A stretch of DNA of 64,000 bases, taken from assembly GCF_011683915.1 (NCBI RefSeq), contig NZ_JAAQPH010000009.1, forward strand, positions 171,146 through 235,145, given 5' to 3'. Below, one piece after another: positions 36,213-45,895 of the stretch. Every line of letters starts with the position of its first letter. The first letter of the stretch is position 1. The notes beneath the pieces are model-generated. The model made no database searches. It saw only the letters and a list, made by a program, of their open reading frames with translations, and was not told the DNA's origin. A program made the position numbers and the translations under genes. The DNA is from Pelagibius litoralis (GTDB lineage: Bacteria > Pseudomonadota > Alphaproteobacteria > Kiloniellales > Kiloniellaceae).

Positions 36213-36917
36213 ATGAGCGAAGCTATTTCGTCTGACGCCGCCCGACACCGGCGCGCGGCGAGAAACCGTCGCGCCGCCATCATCCTGGCTGCGATGCTGC
36301 TGCCGGCAGGCGGGGCCCTGGCCCAACCGGCCGGGCCGGCGGCTGAGATCGAGGCATCGGCCAGCGACAGCTTTTCCAAGCGTCTGAACGCCGCCGCCCT
36401 GGCCCGCACAAAAGTGCGTGTGACCTACGATCCCGCCTATCTGCGCATCGCCTATCCCGGCGGCGACGTGGCGGCGGACCGCGGCGTCTGTTCCGATGTG
36501 GTGATCCGCGCCTATCGCACCCTGGGGATCGACCTGCAGCAGTTGGTGCATGAGGACATGCGCAAAGCCTTCGACGCCTATCCCGCGCACTGGGGCCTGA
36601 CACGCCCCGACAGCAACATCGATCACCGCCGGGTGCCGAACCTGGAAACCTTTCTGCGGCGCCAGGGGGCGGCTTTGCCGAAAAGCGAAAACGCGGATGA
36701 CTACAAACCCGGTGACCTCGTCGCCTGGAACCTGCGCGGCCCTGGCGGTTTCCTGCCCCACATCGGTATCGTGACAGATCGGATCGCCCCGTCCGGACGG
36801 CCGAAGATCGTTCACAACATCGGTGCCGGGCCGCAGCTGGAAGACGTGCTGTTCTCCTGGCCGATGACCGGCCACTATCGCTACCAGCCCACGGAGTTCA
36901 TGACCGGGGGTTCATGA
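36213..36917 (+). CDS. DUF1287 domain exported protein
   Basis: A 234-residue protein with a signal peptide (hydrophobic core about 20-36, cut near ALAQ) and a DUF1287 domain. Conserved segments are V.VTYDPAYLRIAYPGGDV, RGVCSDVVIRAYR with an exposed Cys, and LPHIGIVTD and IVHNIGAG with two His, a Cys-His-His set reminiscent of NlpC/P60-like papain-fold enzymes. E. coli YiiX/YijF-type homologues have no proven substrate. Cell-wall hydrolysis is inferred only from the fold similarity. Confidence 0.88.
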   Translation: MSEAISSDAARHRRAARNRRAAIILAAMLLPAGGALAQPAGPAAEIEASASDSFSKRLNAAALARTKVRVTYDPAYLRIAYPGGDVAADRGVCSDVVIRAYRTLGIDLQQLVHEDMRKAFDAYPAHWGLTRPDSNIDHRRVPNLETFLRRQGAALPKSENADDYKPGDLVAWNLRGPGGFLPHIGIVTDRIAPSGRPKIVHNIGAGPQLEDVLFSWPMTGHYRYQPTEFMTGGS

Positions 36918-37002
36918 CGCACCACAGAAAGAACGCAATGATCGGTGAACCTTGCCGGCAATGATGACGACAGACTTGCGACGCAACACATAGAGGTTCT
37001 TC

Positions 37003-37734
37003 ATGCCCAACAACATCTTCGGCCTCGCCGCGGCTTTCGCGCTGGCCATCGGTATCGCCGTCAGCGGCTGGTTCGTCGGCGACGGTTTCCTGCAGGGCCG
37101 CAAGGCGGACCGCTACGTCACCGTGAAGGGCGTCGCCGAGCAGGAGGTCAGAGCCGATCTGGCGGTCTGGGCCTTGCGCTTCGTCGCCACCGGCAACGAC
37201 CTGGCAGCGGTGCAGCAGAAGATCGCCGCAGACAGCACAGTGGTGCGGGACTTTCTGATCAACAGCGGCTTCAAGACCGAAGAGATCGAGAATCGGGACC
37301 TTCAGGTTGTAGACCGCCTGGCGCAGCAGTATCGCCAAGGCGAGGTCGACAGCCGCTTCATCATCGCCCAGACCGTCGCCTTGCGGACAGCCGACGTGGA
37401 CCGGGTCGCGGATACCTTCAAGCGCATCGGCGAGTTGGTCGCCACCGGGCTGGTCCTCTCCGACGAAAACCAATGGGCCGCCGGCCCGACTTACATCTTC
37501 ACCGGGCTGAATGCGCTGAAGCCGGCGATGATCGCCGAGGCGACAAAGAACGCCCGGGCCGGCGCCGAGCAGTTCGCCGCCGATTCCGGCAGCGGCGTCG
37601 GCACCATCCGCCGCGCAAATCAGGGTGTTTTCCAGATCCTGCCGCGTGACAGCATCCCCGGCGCCCAGGAAGCCAAGCAGATCCACAAGACGGTCCGGGT
37701 GGTTTCAACCATCGAATTCAGCCTGCAGAACTAA
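37003..37734 (+). CDS. SIMPL domain exported protein
   Basis: A 243-residue protein with one N-terminal hydrophobic segment (about 4-26; uncleaved anchor or signal peptide) and a SIMPL domain. The domain starts YVTVKGVAEQEVRADLAVW and continues with the LNALKPAMIAEATKNARAGAEQFAADSG pattern (about 166-193) and a C-terminal RVVSTIEFSL. SIMPL proteins are periplasmic and form ring-shaped oligomers; the biological role is poorly defined. Follows the DUF1287 gene after 85 bases on the same strand. Confidence 0.9.
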   Translation: MPNNIFGLAAAFALAIGIAVSGWFVGDGFLQGRKADRYVTVKGVAEQEVRADLAVWALRFVATGNDLAAVQQKIAADSTVVRDFLINSGFKTEEIENRDLQVVDRLAQQYRQGEVDSRFIIAQTVALRTADVDRVADTFKRIGELVATGLVLSDENQWAAGPTYIFTGLNALKPAMIAEATKNARAGAEQFAADSGSGVGTIRRANQGVFQILPRDSIPGAQEAKQIHKTVRVVSTIEFSLQN

Positions 37735-37737
37735 ACG

Positions 37738-38097
37738 TCAGTCCAGATAGTCCCAGGTATCGGCCCCATCGAAACGGCGCACCCGCAGATCGGCGATGTC
37801 CGCCGGCTCGGCCAGAGCGCAGTTGACCCCCATGCGCGCCTCGGGGCTGGGGTCCAGGTTTTCCCAATGCGTCGTGCAGCCGCAGGTCTTGCAGCTATGG
37901 AAGGCCAGGGTTTTGTCGCCCCAGATGTATCTGAGCGTGGCTCCCTCCGCGAAGTTCAGCGTGATCCGGCCGGTCTCGGCGTAGGCCCAGAGGGCACCGG
38001 CGCGCCGGCAAAAAGAGCAATTGCACCGCTTCAGCCAGTCCGGCCGATCCGGGTACACGAAACTGACGGCGCCGCAGTGGCAGGCTCCCTGGATCAT
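37738..38097 (-). CDS. GFA (glutathione-dependent formaldehyde-activating-like) family protein
   Basis: A 119-residue zinc protein of the GFA/CENP-V fold. The zinc ligands are visible: CHC (Cys6, Cys8), RCNCSFC (Cys25, Cys27, Cys30) and HSCKTCGC around residue 78. ATG 38097 has GGGAG upstream and the family start MIQGACHCGA; the frame opens earlier at 38145. Members bind glutathione or act on small thiol adducts, and a formaldehyde role has been disputed for the founding member. It is convergent with the SIMPL gene, with three bases between. Confidence 0.93.
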   Translation of the reverse strand: MIQGACHCGAVSFVYPDRPDWLKRCNCSFCRRAGALWAYAETGRITLNFAEGATLRYIWGDKTLAFHSCKTCGCTTHWENLDPSPEARMGVNCALAEPADIADLRVRRFDGADTWDYLD

Positions 38098-38203
38098 GGG
38101 TTTCTCCCTTCGCGCTGCTTTACGCGTTTCAGCAGCAATACTCAACGACGGAGCGCGACTCCAGGGTTAACGGCACATTTTGGTTAATCGGAATGCCGCT
38201 TTT

Positions 38204-38265
38204 CCTGTGGAAAAAGCGGGCCAAGGCGCGTAAAACCGGCGATCCGAGACACCCTGTGGAAAAAG
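38204..38265. repeat. 13-bp direct repeat before the DAHP synthase gene
   Basis: CCTGTGGAAAAAG occurs at 38204-38216 and again at 38253-38265, 49 bp apart. The second copy merges with the ribosome-binding site (AAGAGG, six bases before ATG 38275). It may be a regulatory site or a chance short duplication. Confidence 0.5.
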
Positions 38266-38274
38266 AGGTCTGCC

Positions 38275-39675
38275 ATGGCCACGACCTGGACACCTGAGTC
38301 CTGGCGCAACAAGCCGATCCGCCAAGTGCCGGATTACGCCGACAAAGCCGCGCTGGAGCGCGTTGAACAGCAGCTTTCGGGCTATCCGCCCCTGGTTTTT
38401 GCTGGGGAAGCGCGGCGCCTGCGCCAACAACTCGGCGAAGTCGCCGAAGGCCGGGCCTTTCTTCTCCAGGGTGGCGATTGCGCGGAAAGCTTCGCTGAGT
38501 TCCACCCCAACAATATCCGCGACACCTTCCGTGTGATGCTGCAGATGGCCGTGGTGCTGACCTTCGGCGCCGGCTGCCCGATCGTGAAGGTTGGCCGCCT
38601 GGCCGGCCAGTTCGCCAAACCACGCTCAGCCCCGACCGAAGTCATCGACGGCGTCGAGCTGCCGAGCTACCGCGGCGACATCATCAACGGCATCGACTTC
38701 AACGAAGCTGAGCGCGAGCCGGACCCGGAGCGTCTGGTGCGCGCCTACAATCAGTCGGCGGCAACATTGAACCTGCTGCGTGCCTTTGCCCAGGGCGGTT
38801 TCGCCGACCTGCACAAGGTCCATCAATGGAACCTGGAGTTCGTTTCCGACGGGGCGCCGGCCCAGCGCTACGAGGAACTGGCCGGGCGCATCGACGAGGC
38901 CCTGGCCTTCATGCGCGCCTGCGGCATCGCGCCGGAAACCGTGCCGAAACTGCGCGAGACCGATTTCTACACCAGCCACGAGGCCTTGCTGCTGTGGTAC
39001 GAGCAGGCGCTGACCCGTGTCGATAGCCTGACCGGCCAGTGGTACGACTGCTCGGCCCACATGGTCTGGATCGGCGATCGCACGCGCCACCCGGAGGAAG
39101 CGCATGTCGAGTTCATGCGCGGCATCCAGAACCCGATCGGCATGAAGTGCGGCCCGACCACGGACCCCGATGAGCTGATCCGCCTGATCGACATCCTGAA
39201 CCCGGCTAATGAGGCCGGGCGCCTGACCCTGATCGCCCGCATGGGTCACGACAAGGTGGGCGACCATCTGCCGGCCCTGATCCGCGCGGTTCAGCGCGAG
39301 GGCAAGCAGGTCGTCTGGTCCTGCGATCCCATGCACGGCAACACCGTTAAATCGTCCAGCGGCTACAAGACCCGGCCTTTCGACCGCATCCTGGCCGAGG
39401 TGAAGAACTTCTTCGCCGTCCACCGCGCCGAGGGCAGCTATGCCGGCGGCGTTCATTTCGAGATGACCGGCCAGGACGTGACCGAGTGCATCGGCGGCGC
39501 CCAGGCGATCAGCGACGAGCGCCTTGGGGACCGCTATCACACCCACTGCGATCCGCGCCTCAACGCCAAACAGTCGCTGGAGCTGGCCTTCCTGATCTCC
39601 GAGGCCCTGAAGGACGAGCGCATAGCCCGCCAGAACGGCAACGGCCGGACCGGCAAGGTAGCGGCGGCTTTCTAG
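38275..39675 (+). CDS. Class II 3-deoxy-7-phosphoheptulonate synthase
   Basis: Condenses phosphoenolpyruvate and erythrose 4-phosphate to DAHP, the first step to aromatic amino acids. The 466-residue length and the motifs [11 protein letters not shown] (about 4-14), [12 protein letters not shown] (about 62-73), [14 protein letters not shown], and WSCDPMHGN (about 346-354) define the plant-like class II enzyme, unrelated in sequence to AroF/G/H. A 13-bp direct repeat lies in its leader and a good terminator follows about 150 bases downstream. Confidence 0.95.
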   Translation: MATTWTPESWRNKPIRQVPDYADKAALERVEQQLSGYPPLVFAGEARRLRQQLGEVAEGRAFLLQGGDCAESFAEFHPNNIRDTFRVMLQMAVVLTFGAGCPIVKVGRLAGQFAKPRSAPTEVIDGVELPSYRGDIINGIDFNEAEREPDPERLVRAYNQSAATLNLLRAFAQGGFADLHKVHQWNLEFVSDGAPAQRYEELAGRIDEALAFMRACGIAPETVPKLRETDFYTSHEALLLWYEQALTRVDSLTGQWYDCSAHMVWIGDRTRHPEEAHVEFMRGIQNPIGMKCGPTTDPDELIRLIDILNPANEAGRLTLIARMGHDKVGDHLPALIRAVQREGKQVVWSCDPMHGNTVKSSSGYKTRPFDRILAEVKNFFAVHRAEGSYAGGVHFEMTGQDVTECIGGAQAISDERLGDRYHTHCDPRLNAKQSLELAFLISEALKDERIARQNGNGRTGKVAAAF

Positions 39676-39821
39676 AGCAGCGCCATACGGCCAATGCTGT
39701 AGCGCAATATAACGGATGTCCTGCGCCTCCGGCATGTCATCTTTTTCAACCTGCCGAGTCGAGATTTACGGCTATATCGGCAACCTGCTAATCAACAAAG
39801 CATTGATAAACATCAGTAAAT

Positions 39822-39865
39822 AACTCCGATCCGGATTCGACTTATCGGGCGGACCGGAGTTTTTC
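39822..39865 (+). terminator. Intrinsic terminator after the DAHP synthase gene
   Basis: AACTCCG pairs with CGGAGTT, with further pairing inside, and is followed by T-rich sequence (39860-39864). It lies about 150 bases past the stop codon, immediately before the promoter of the next gene. Confidence 0.7.
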
Positions 39866-39892
39866 TGAAATTGTGCACTGCAACATTTTTTA

Positions 39893-39921
39893 TTGACACG
39901 AACGGCGGAGCGCCCTAACTA
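39893..39921 (+). promoter_or_regulatory. Sigma70-type promoter of the tandem DUF1127 gene
   Basis: TTGACA (39893-39898), a 17-base spacer and TAACTA (39916-39921), giving a transcript that starts about 75 bases before ATG 40002. It lies just after the terminator of the DAHP synthase gene. The 326 bases between the two genes hold nothing else that I can identify. Confidence 0.65.
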
Positions 39922-40001
39922 GGAAGGCAACACCGCGCCATAACGCGAGCCGATAAAGAGCATCATTGGGTTGGAAACGTCCGTTTTGACGGAGTTTGAC
40001 A

Positions 40002-40520
40002 ATGTACCCAACACAGCAAAGCGAAGCCAACCGGGTTGACGCATCTGCTCCACAACCCGCCAATCGCTCAATTTCCCCAAATCGATCCGGCCAGCGGCAT
40101 TTCTTCGCCGGCACGCCGCTGCCCGCCTGGCTCAATGATCTGCCGGACACCATGCTGCGCGCCTGGGAGCGCCGGCAGCTCCGCGAGGCCCTGACGCCGT
40201 GCAGCGACCGCGTGCTCGCGGACACCGGCTTCAGCCGGGAAAACCTGCCCGAGGAGATCGATGCCGTAGTTGCCGAGTTCCAGCGCTGGCGCGAGATCAA
40301 GCGCCAGGTCCGCCGCGAATTGGCGAGCTACAGTGACCGCGAACTCGATGACATCGGCATCAGCCGGGTCGATATTCCGCGCATCGCCCGCGAGCACCCG
40401 AGACCGGTGCTCGACCTGAACCGGCTCGGCATTATGGATGCCGGTGAGGTCCTGCGCGCCATCGCCAACGACAACGGCGGCCGCCGGCACAGACATAGGG
40501 CTCCCGAAAGCGCGGCATAG
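40002..40520 (+). CDS. Protein with two DUF1127 domains in tandem
   Basis: A 172-residue protein in which the DUF1127 pattern occurs twice: residues about 54-90 (AWERRQLREALTPCSDRVLADTGFSRENL) and about 96-132 (WREIKRQVRRELASYSDRELDDIGISRVDI). Single-domain members are usually under 100 residues, so a doubled form is unusual. The N-terminal ~50 residues are polar and of low complexity. ATG 40002 has GGAG 7 bases upstream; the TTG two codons earlier is less likely. A good promoter precedes it. RNA-binding or stress-related function is inferred from DUF1127 proteins in general. Confidence 0.82.
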   Translation: MYPTQQSEANRVDASAPQPANRSISPNRSGQRHFFAGTPLPAWLNDLPDTMLRAWERRQLREALTPCSDRVLADTGFSRENLPEEIDAVVAEFQRWREIKRQVRRELASYSDRELDDIGISRVDIPRIAREHPRPVLDLNRLGIMDAGEVLRAIANDNGGRRHRHRAPESAA

Positions 40521-40543
40521 CGCCGTCGCCTGCCACGGCCGCC

Positions 40544-40562
40544 CCATCGCGCCTCGCGATGG
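40544..40562. other. Hairpin after the tandem DUF1127 gene
   Basis: CCATCGCG / CGCGATGG, 8-bp perfect stem with a 3-base loop, 24 bases after the stop. No U-run follows; possible RNA 3'-end stabiliser. Confidence 0.4.
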
Positions 40563-40714
40563 AGCAGCCGGGTATGCAGTTGGTGGTTACTGGCGCCATC
40601 GGCACGTCCGGTCGCACGCTGCATGCATGGCAGCCCACCGCTCGGCGGTGCTGGTCCTGGGCTTCACGCTGGGCTAGGGTTCCTCAAACAAGCAATCGCT
40701 TGAAGGAATGGGTG

Positions 40715-41890
40715 ATGCCAGAAGGTCCCAGCCGCAGCGAGATTCCTGAGTCGCCGACCAGGATCGATCGCTGGCCCATGGAAGAGGCGGATATCGCCGC
40801 CTGGACCGACGTTTACTTCAAACGCACCCGCAAGGCGGTGGAGCGCTTCGGCGACGCCACCGTCACCTATGCGGTCTTCATGCGCCGCCCGGTGATATCG
40901 GCGCCCTGCCTGGCAATCGACTGGCTGAAGCAGATCGCCAAGCAGCGCAACACCAGCTTCGAGATCGACCTGCGCTATCCCGAGGGCAAGTGGGTCGGCG
41001 CCGGTGAGCCGCTGTTCTACGTGACCGGACAGCTTTTGCATCTGGCGGATCTGGAAACCCTGCTGCTGCAGAAGCTGGGGCCCACCTGCGTTGCCGCCTA
41101 CAACGCCTATACCATGTGCGCCGAGCTGCCCAAGGCGGCCTTCCTGGCAATGGATGCCCGGCACTGCGCCGGCGCGGAGATGGCCGAGGCCATGGCCTAT
41201 GCCGCCTCGGTCGGCTCGCAGCGGGCCCGGCGCAAGGTCGGGGCCGTCGGCTTCATCGGCAACGCAACCGACGCCACAGCCCATTACTTCGACCAGGACC
41301 GCGGCATGGGCACCATGCCCCATGCCTTTATCGGCTATGCGGGCAGCACCCTGCGCGCTGCCGAGATGTACGACGAGACCTTCCCCGACGAGCCCATGAC
41401 GGTGCTGGTCGACTACTTTGCCCGAGAGGTCACCGACGCCCTGACCTGCTGCCGCCGTTTTCCGGGCCGCGCCGCAGCCGGCAACCTCGCCGTGCGCATC
41501 GACACGCCCGGCGGCCGCTTCATCGAAGGCCTGGACCCGCCGGGGTCCTACGCCGTGGTGGAGCGCAACGTGCCCGGGGTGTTGCGCGGCTACCGCACCG
41601 ACGACGAACTGCGCTACCTCGTCGGGCCCGGCGTCTCGGCGGCCGCCATCTGGCGCATGCGCGAGTGCCTGGACAAAGAGGGTTTCACCAAGGTGAAGAT
41701 CGTCGCCTCGTCCGGCTTCAGCCCGGCCAAGTGCCGGCTGATGGCCGAGGCCAGGGCACCCATCGACGTGGTCGGCACCGGCTCCTACCTGCCCGGCAAG
41801 TGGTCGGAAACCTACGCCACCGCCGATATCGTCGAATACGATGGCGTTTCGCGGGTGAAGGTCGGCCGTGAGTTCCTGTTGCGAAAATAG
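40715..41890 (+). CDS. Nicotinate phosphoribosyltransferase-like protein
   Basis: A 391-residue protein of the NAPRTase family (type II phosphoribosyltransferase fold). It has the N-terminal DVYFKRT where NAPRTases have a DxYK pattern, LLQKLGPTC..AYN, the helical RARRKVGAVGFIGNATDA region and GVGTGSYLP-like VVGTGSYLPG at about 358-367 for phosphate binding. It probably makes nicotinate mononucleotide from nicotinate and PRPP, or a related reaction; the alphaproteobacterial branch is diverged from PncB and not characterised to my knowledge. The NAD synthase gene lies two genes downstream, which fits an NAD role. Confidence 0.85.
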   Translation: MPEGPSRSEIPESPTRIDRWPMEEADIAAWTDVYFKRTRKAVERFGDATVTYAVFMRRPVISAPCLAIDWLKQIAKQRNTSFEIDLRYPEGKWVGAGEPLFYVTGQLLHLADLETLLLQKLGPTCVAAYNAYTMCAELPKAAFLAMDARHCAGAEMAEAMAYAASVGSQRARRKVGAVGFIGNATDATAHYFDQDRGMGTMPHAFIGYAGSTLRAAEMYDETFPDEPMTVLVDYFAREVTDALTCCRRFPGRAAAGNLAVRIDTPGGRFIEGLDPPGSYAVVERNVPGVLRGYRTDDELRYLVGPGVSAAAIWRMRECLDKEGFTKVKIVASSGFSPAKCRLMAEARAPIDVVGTGSYLPGKWSETYATADIVEYDGVSRVKVGREFLLRK

Positions 41891-41977
41891 GGCGCGTCGC
41901 CGATAAATCGGACAAGGCCCAGGGACCCGCCGGCGGCACCCCTTGAGCCTGCCCAAGTATCACCTAGTTGAAGGCCC

Positions 41978-42418
41978 ATGGCAGCAGATACCCGCACCGC
42001 TGAAGTGATCGACAACTTCACCTTCCTGGACGACTGGGAGGACCGCTTTCGTTATCTGATCGATCTCGGCCGCAAGCTGCCCCCCATGGACGCGGCGCTG
42101 AAGACCGAGGAGACGAAGGTGCGCGGCTGCACCAGCCAGGTCTGGATCGTCGACACGGTCGCGCCCGGAAGCCCGCCGATCCTGCATTTCCAGGCCGACA
42201 GCGATGCCCACATCGTCAAGGGCCTGATCGCCGTTCTGCTGTCGATCTATGACGGCCGCAGCCCGGCGGAGATCCTGGCGGTCGATATCAAGTCCGCGAT
42301 CGGCGAGCTGGGCTTTGCCGAGCATTTGAGCCCCAACCGGGCCAACGGGCTCTTCTCCATGGTCGAGCGCATTCGCCAGCTTGCCGCAAAAGAGGCGGCC
42401 GGCTGCGCGGAGACTTAG
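41978..42418 (+). CDS. sufE: SufE family sulfur-acceptor protein
   Basis: A 146-residue protein that accepts sulfur from the cysteine desulfurase SufS for iron-sulfur cluster assembly. Cys51 in VRGCTSQVWI matches the catalytic Cys51 of E. coli SufE, and the length and helix pattern agree. No suf operon is nearby, so it is an isolated copy and could serve SufS or another desulfurase such as CsdA. Confidence 0.93.
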   Translation: MAADTRTAEVIDNFTFLDDWEDRFRYLIDLGRKLPPMDAALKTEETKVRGCTSQVWIVDTVAPGSPPILHFQADSDAHIVKGLIAVLLSIYDGRSPAEILAVDIKSAIGELGFAEHLSPNRANGLFSMVERIRQLAAKEAAGCAET

Positions 42419-42472
42419 CGTAACCCTGTCCGCCCCCTTGCCGGGCTGCAGGTGCGGGAGTAATAAGCTTTC

Positions 42473-44197
42473 ATGGCTGACCGTTTGAAAATCGCGCTGG
42501 CGCAGATCAACCCCACCATGGGCGATATCCAGGGCAACTTGGCACGCCTGCGTGCCGCCCGGGCAGAGGCCGCCGCCAAGGGCGCCGATCTGGTCGTCGC
42601 CTCGGAAATGGTGATCACCGGCTATCCGACGGAAGACCTGGTGCTGAAGCCGATGTTCCTCGATGCCGCCGAAGCGGCCATCGGAGAGCTGGCGAAAGAC
42701 ACCGCCGACGGCGGCCCCGGGATGATCGTCGGCGGCCCTTCCCGCCCGGACCCGGCGGCACAACCGCCGCTCTTCGGTAAGGTGTTAAACTCCGCCTATG
42801 TCCTGGACGGCGGTGAGATCGTCACCCTGCGCTCCAAGTACGACCTGCCCAACTACGGCGTCTTCGACGACAAGCGGGTTTTCGGAGCAGGGCCTCTGCC
42901 AGGGCCGGTGAACTATCGCGGCGTGCGCCTGGGGGTGATGGTCTGCGAGGACATGTGGACACCGGAAGTCAGCGAGTGCCTGGAAGAATCCGGCGCCGAG
43001 ATCCTGGTGGTGATCAATGGCTCGCCCTACGAAATGAACAAGACCGAAGAACGCGTCCAACTGGCGGTCGGCCGGGTCAGCGAAACCGGCCTGCCGATCA
43101 TCTATGTGAACCAGGTGGGCGGTCAGGACGAATTGGTCTTCGACGGCGCCTCCTTCGTCCTGAACGGCGACAACTCCATGCCGATTCATCTGCCCGCCTT
43201 CGTCGAAGCAGTGGCGGTGAGCGACTGGCGGCGCAGCGATGGCGCCTGGCACTGCGAAGAGGGTTTGCGCGAAGCGCCCGACAGCAGCCTGGACGGCGGA
43301 CCAGAGGCCGGGATGGAACCGGTCTATCGCGCCTTGATGCTGGGTCTGCGCGACTATGTGAACAAAAACCGCTTTCCCGGCGTGATCCTGGGCCTCTCCG
43401 GCGGTATCGACTCAGCCCTCTCGGCGGCCATCGCGGTGGATGCCCTGGGCCCGGAGCGGGTGCACAGCGTGATGATGCCCTCGCCCTACACCAGCCAGGA
43501 GAGCCTGGACGACGCCGCCGAAGCAGCGACACTCATGGGAATCAAACTGGATCAGGTCTCCATCGAACCGGCGATGACGGCGTTCGGCGAGATGCTGACA
43601 CCGATGCTGAACGGCTATGCCCCCTCGACCAATTCCGAGGACACCACGGAAGAGAACATCCAGGCGCGTTCGCGCGGCCTGACGCTGATGGCGATCTCCA
43701 ACAAGCTGGGTTACATGGTGCTTTCCACCGGCAACAAATCGGAAGTGTCGGTCGGCTACGCCACGCTCTACGGCGACATGGTGGGCGGCTACAACGTCCT
43801 GAAAGACGTTTACAAGACCCTGGTCTTTTCCCTGTCGCGCTGGCGCAACCAGGTGCTGCCGCCCAGCGCCTTGGGGCCGGCGGGTCGGGTGATCCCGGAG
43901 CGTATCATCACCAAGCCGCCCTCGGCCGAGTTGAAGCCCGACCAGAAGGACGAAGACAGCCTGCCACCCTACGACGTGCTGGACGATATCCTGAAAGCGC
44001 TGATCGAGGACGAGGCGGGCATTGACAGCATCGTCGCAGGCGGTCACGACCGCGATCTGGTCAACCGGATCTGGCGCATGCTGGAGCTGGCGGAATACAA
44101 GCGCCGACAGGCCTGCCCCGGTGTGAAGATCACGCGCCGCGCCTTTGGCCGCGACCGCCGCTATCCCATCACCAACGCCTTCAAGGGACCGGCCTGA
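42473..44197 (+). CDS. nadE: Glutamine-dependent NAD+ synthase
   Basis: Last step of NAD synthesis: amidation of nicotinate adenine dinucleotide with glutamine-derived ammonia. The 574-residue two-domain protein has an N-terminal nitrilase-type glutaminase with Glu45, Lys122 and Cys158 as the catalytic triad, and a C-terminal synthetase with the pyrophosphate loop SGGIDS at 309-314 and STGNKSE. The NAPRTase-like gene upstream supplies a related precursor step. It ends 48 bases before the convergent chemoreceptor gene. Confidence 0.96.
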   Translation: MADRLKIALAQINPTMGDIQGNLARLRAARAEAAAKGADLVVASEMVITGYPTEDLVLKPMFLDAAEAAIGELAKDTADGGPGMIVGGPSRPDPAAQPPLFGKVLNSAYVLDGGEIVTLRSKYDLPNYGVFDDKRVFGAGPLPGPVNYRGVRLGVMVCEDMWTPEVSECLEESGAEILVVINGSPYEMNKTEERVQLAVGRVSETGLPIIYVNQVGGQDELVFDGASFVLNGDNSMPIHLPAFVEAVAVSDWRRSDGAWHCEEGLREAPDSSLDGGPEAGMEPVYRALMLGLRDYVNKNRFPGVILGLSGGIDSALSAAIAVDALGPERVHSVMMPSPYTSQESLDDAAEAATLMGIKLDQVSIEPAMTAFGEMLTPMLNGYAPSTNSEDTTEENIQARSRGLTLMAISNKLGYMVLSTGNKSEVSVGYATLYGDMVGGYNVLKDVYKTLVFSLSRWRNQVLPPSALGPAGRVIPERIITKPPSAELKPDQKDEDSLPPYDVLDDILKALIEDEAGIDSIVAGGHDRDLVNRIWRMLELAEYKRRQACPGVKITRRAFGRDRRYPITNAFKGPA

Positions 44198-44245
44198 GCA
44201 GAAGGCCTGGCTACCTGCCAGCCCTCCTTTCTTCCTGGCTTTGGT

Positions 44246-45751
44246 CTAGAGCTTGCGCACTTCGACCAGGAAATCGCCGACGCGCTGCTTGAGCTGCCCC
44301 GATTGCTCGTTCAGTTCGCCGGCGGCGGAGAGAACCTGACCGGCGGCCTTGCCGATCTCCGCCGAGGCGGAGGAGACCCCGCTGATGTTGTTGGTCACCT
44401 CCTGGGTTGCCGACTGCTGTTCTTCGACCGCGGCTGAAATCGCCGTGGTCACCTCACTGATCTCATCGATCACCTTGCTGATGGTGCCGATGGCACCGAC
44501 CGCCGAGTCCGTCGATCCCTGGATCGCGGAAACCTGGTTCCCGATGTCGTCGGTTGCCTTGGCGGTCTGATTGGCCAGGGCCTTCACCTCATTGGCCACC
44601 ACCGCGAAACCTTTGCCCGCGTCACCGGCGCGCGCTGCTTCGATGGTGGCGTTCAAGGCCAGCAGGTTGGTCTGCTCGGCGATGTCCTGGATCAGACTGA
44701 CGACATCACCGATTTTCTCGGCGCCCTGGGAAAGCCCGTTGACCAGTGTTGTCGAACGTTCCGCTTCGGTAACCGCCTGCGCGGCGATGTTCGCACACTG
44801 CGAGATCTGGCGGGAGATCTCCTGGGCCGAAGCGGTCAGTTCTTCCGCGGCGGTCGCCACGGAGTTGGCCTGGGCGTTGGTCTCGTCAGCCGTGCTGGAG
44901 AGCGGGCTGGCGCTTTCCTGCATCTGCAATGCCGCCGCCGAGACGGTTTCGACCACGGCACCGATATTGGTTTCGAAATCATCGGCAAGGCGCACGCGGT
45001 CGGTCGCGACCGACCAGGTCACCATCGGCCCGACATAGCTGCCGGACTGATCCGTAACCGCCGACACACGCAGATCCAGAATGTCGTCGCCGACCTCTAT
45101 CTTCGCGTTGTGGGGCAACTGCGAAGGGTCGGCCAGGAGATTGCGCTGCGTCTGCGGATTTTTGTGGAAGACGTCGATGCAGGTCCCCTTCAATGCATCG
45201 ACGGATACCGGCAGCGACGCCTGCAGCGGGCGCAGCGTATCCACGCTGGTCTTGTTCACATAGGTGATCTCCAGGCTGTCTTTATCGGCCAGCATCACAT
45301 TGATCGGCATTTGATCCAGCATGCTGAGCAGAAGGGTTGCCTCTTTTTCCTTGCGAACCTGCTCTGTCACGATCTTCCATGACAGCATGGGTCCGATGTA
45401 GCGGCCTCCGCGCCCCACGATGGCCGTCACCAGCAGGTCGAGGGTTTCGTCCCCCACCTCGATCCGGGTTTCCCAGGGCAGATTCTCAGGATCGGACAAC
45501 AGGCGCCGCTGGTGCGCCGGATCTTTATGAAAAATGTCCACGCACTGGCCGACGATCTCGTCAGCGGGGACCGGCAGTGCGTTCTCGATGGAATGAAGGG
45601 CCTCGATAGAGGCCTTGTTGGCATAGTTGATGGTGAAACTGGAAAGATCCATTGTCATCACCGGAACAGGGAGGCTGTCGATCATCTGCTGCAAAGTGCG
45701 GCGGTCGAAAGAGGCCTCGGAATTTCTCGTAAGCTGAAGTGCGGCGAGCAT
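44246..45751 (-). CDS. Soluble methyl-accepting chemotaxis protein with two PAS domains
   Basis: A 501-residue cytoplasmic chemoreceptor without membrane segments. Two tandem PAS-like domains (about residues 15-130 and 140-265) are clearly duplicated: both contain an INYANKAS / ITYVNKTS strand, a CxDIFHKxPxxQRxLLxDP segment and a (Y/Y)xGPMxxW end. A signalling domain follows (about 290-495) with the hairpin tip [21 protein letters not shown] ligand (haem or FAD) is unknown; the FIHK-type motif is not diagnostic. A strong AAAGGAAG precedes the ATG. A perfect FNR-type box lies upstream, suggesting a redox or oxygen-taxis role. Confidence 0.92.
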   Translation of the reverse strand: MLAALQLTRNSEASFDRRTLQQMIDSLPVPVMTMDLSSFTINYANKASIEALHSIENALPVPADEIVGQCVDIFHKDPAHQRRLLSDPENLPWETRIEVGDETLDLLVTAIVGRGGRYIGPMLSWKIVTEQVRKEKEATLLLSMLDQMPINVMLADKDSLEITYVNKTSVDTLRPLQASLPVSVDALKGTCIDVFHKNPQTQRNLLADPSQLPHNAKIEVGDDILDLRVSAVTDQSGSYVGPMVTWSVATDRVRLADDFETNIGAVVETVSAAALQMQESASPLSSTADETNAQANSVATAAEELTASAQEISRQISQCANIAAQAVTEAERSTTLVNGLSQGAEKIGDVVSLIQDIAEQTNLLALNATIEAARAGDAGKGFAVVANEVKALANQTAKATDDIGNQVSAIQGSTDSAVGAIGTISKVIDEISEVTTAISAAVEEQQSATQEVTNNISGVSSASAEIGKAAGQVLSAAGELNEQSGQLKQRVGDFLVEVRKL

Positions 45752-45788
45752 AACTACTTCCTTTCATAGTTGATATGGCTATCTATAT

Positions 45789-45817
45789 TAATCAAGACAT
45801 GTAATTATTCTTGATTA
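45789..45817. repeat. Inverted repeat in the chemoreceptor leader
   Basis: TAATCAAG / CTTGATTA, 8-bp perfect arms separated by 13 bases, 38-66 bases upstream of the chemoreceptor ATG in AT-rich DNA. Could be a regulator site or an mRNA hairpin. Confidence 0.5.
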
Positions 45818-45881
45818 TTAAGCCAAGGAAGATTAAAATCTGCCCGTCTTAAGTAAACAAATCACCTGTATGTACAATCTA

Positions 45882-45895
45882 TTGATGTAGATCAA
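45882..45895. promoter_or_regulatory. FNR/FixK-type binding site
   Basis: TTGAT-GTAG-ATCAA is a perfect match to the palindromic FNR/FixK/Dnr consensus. It lies 131 bases upstream of the chemoreceptor ATG and 180 before gltX, in a 323-base intergenic region that is AT-rich on the chemoreceptor side and holds no gene. Control of the chemoreceptor is more likely, as no promoter-like element sits at the right distance toward gltX. Confidence 0.7.
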
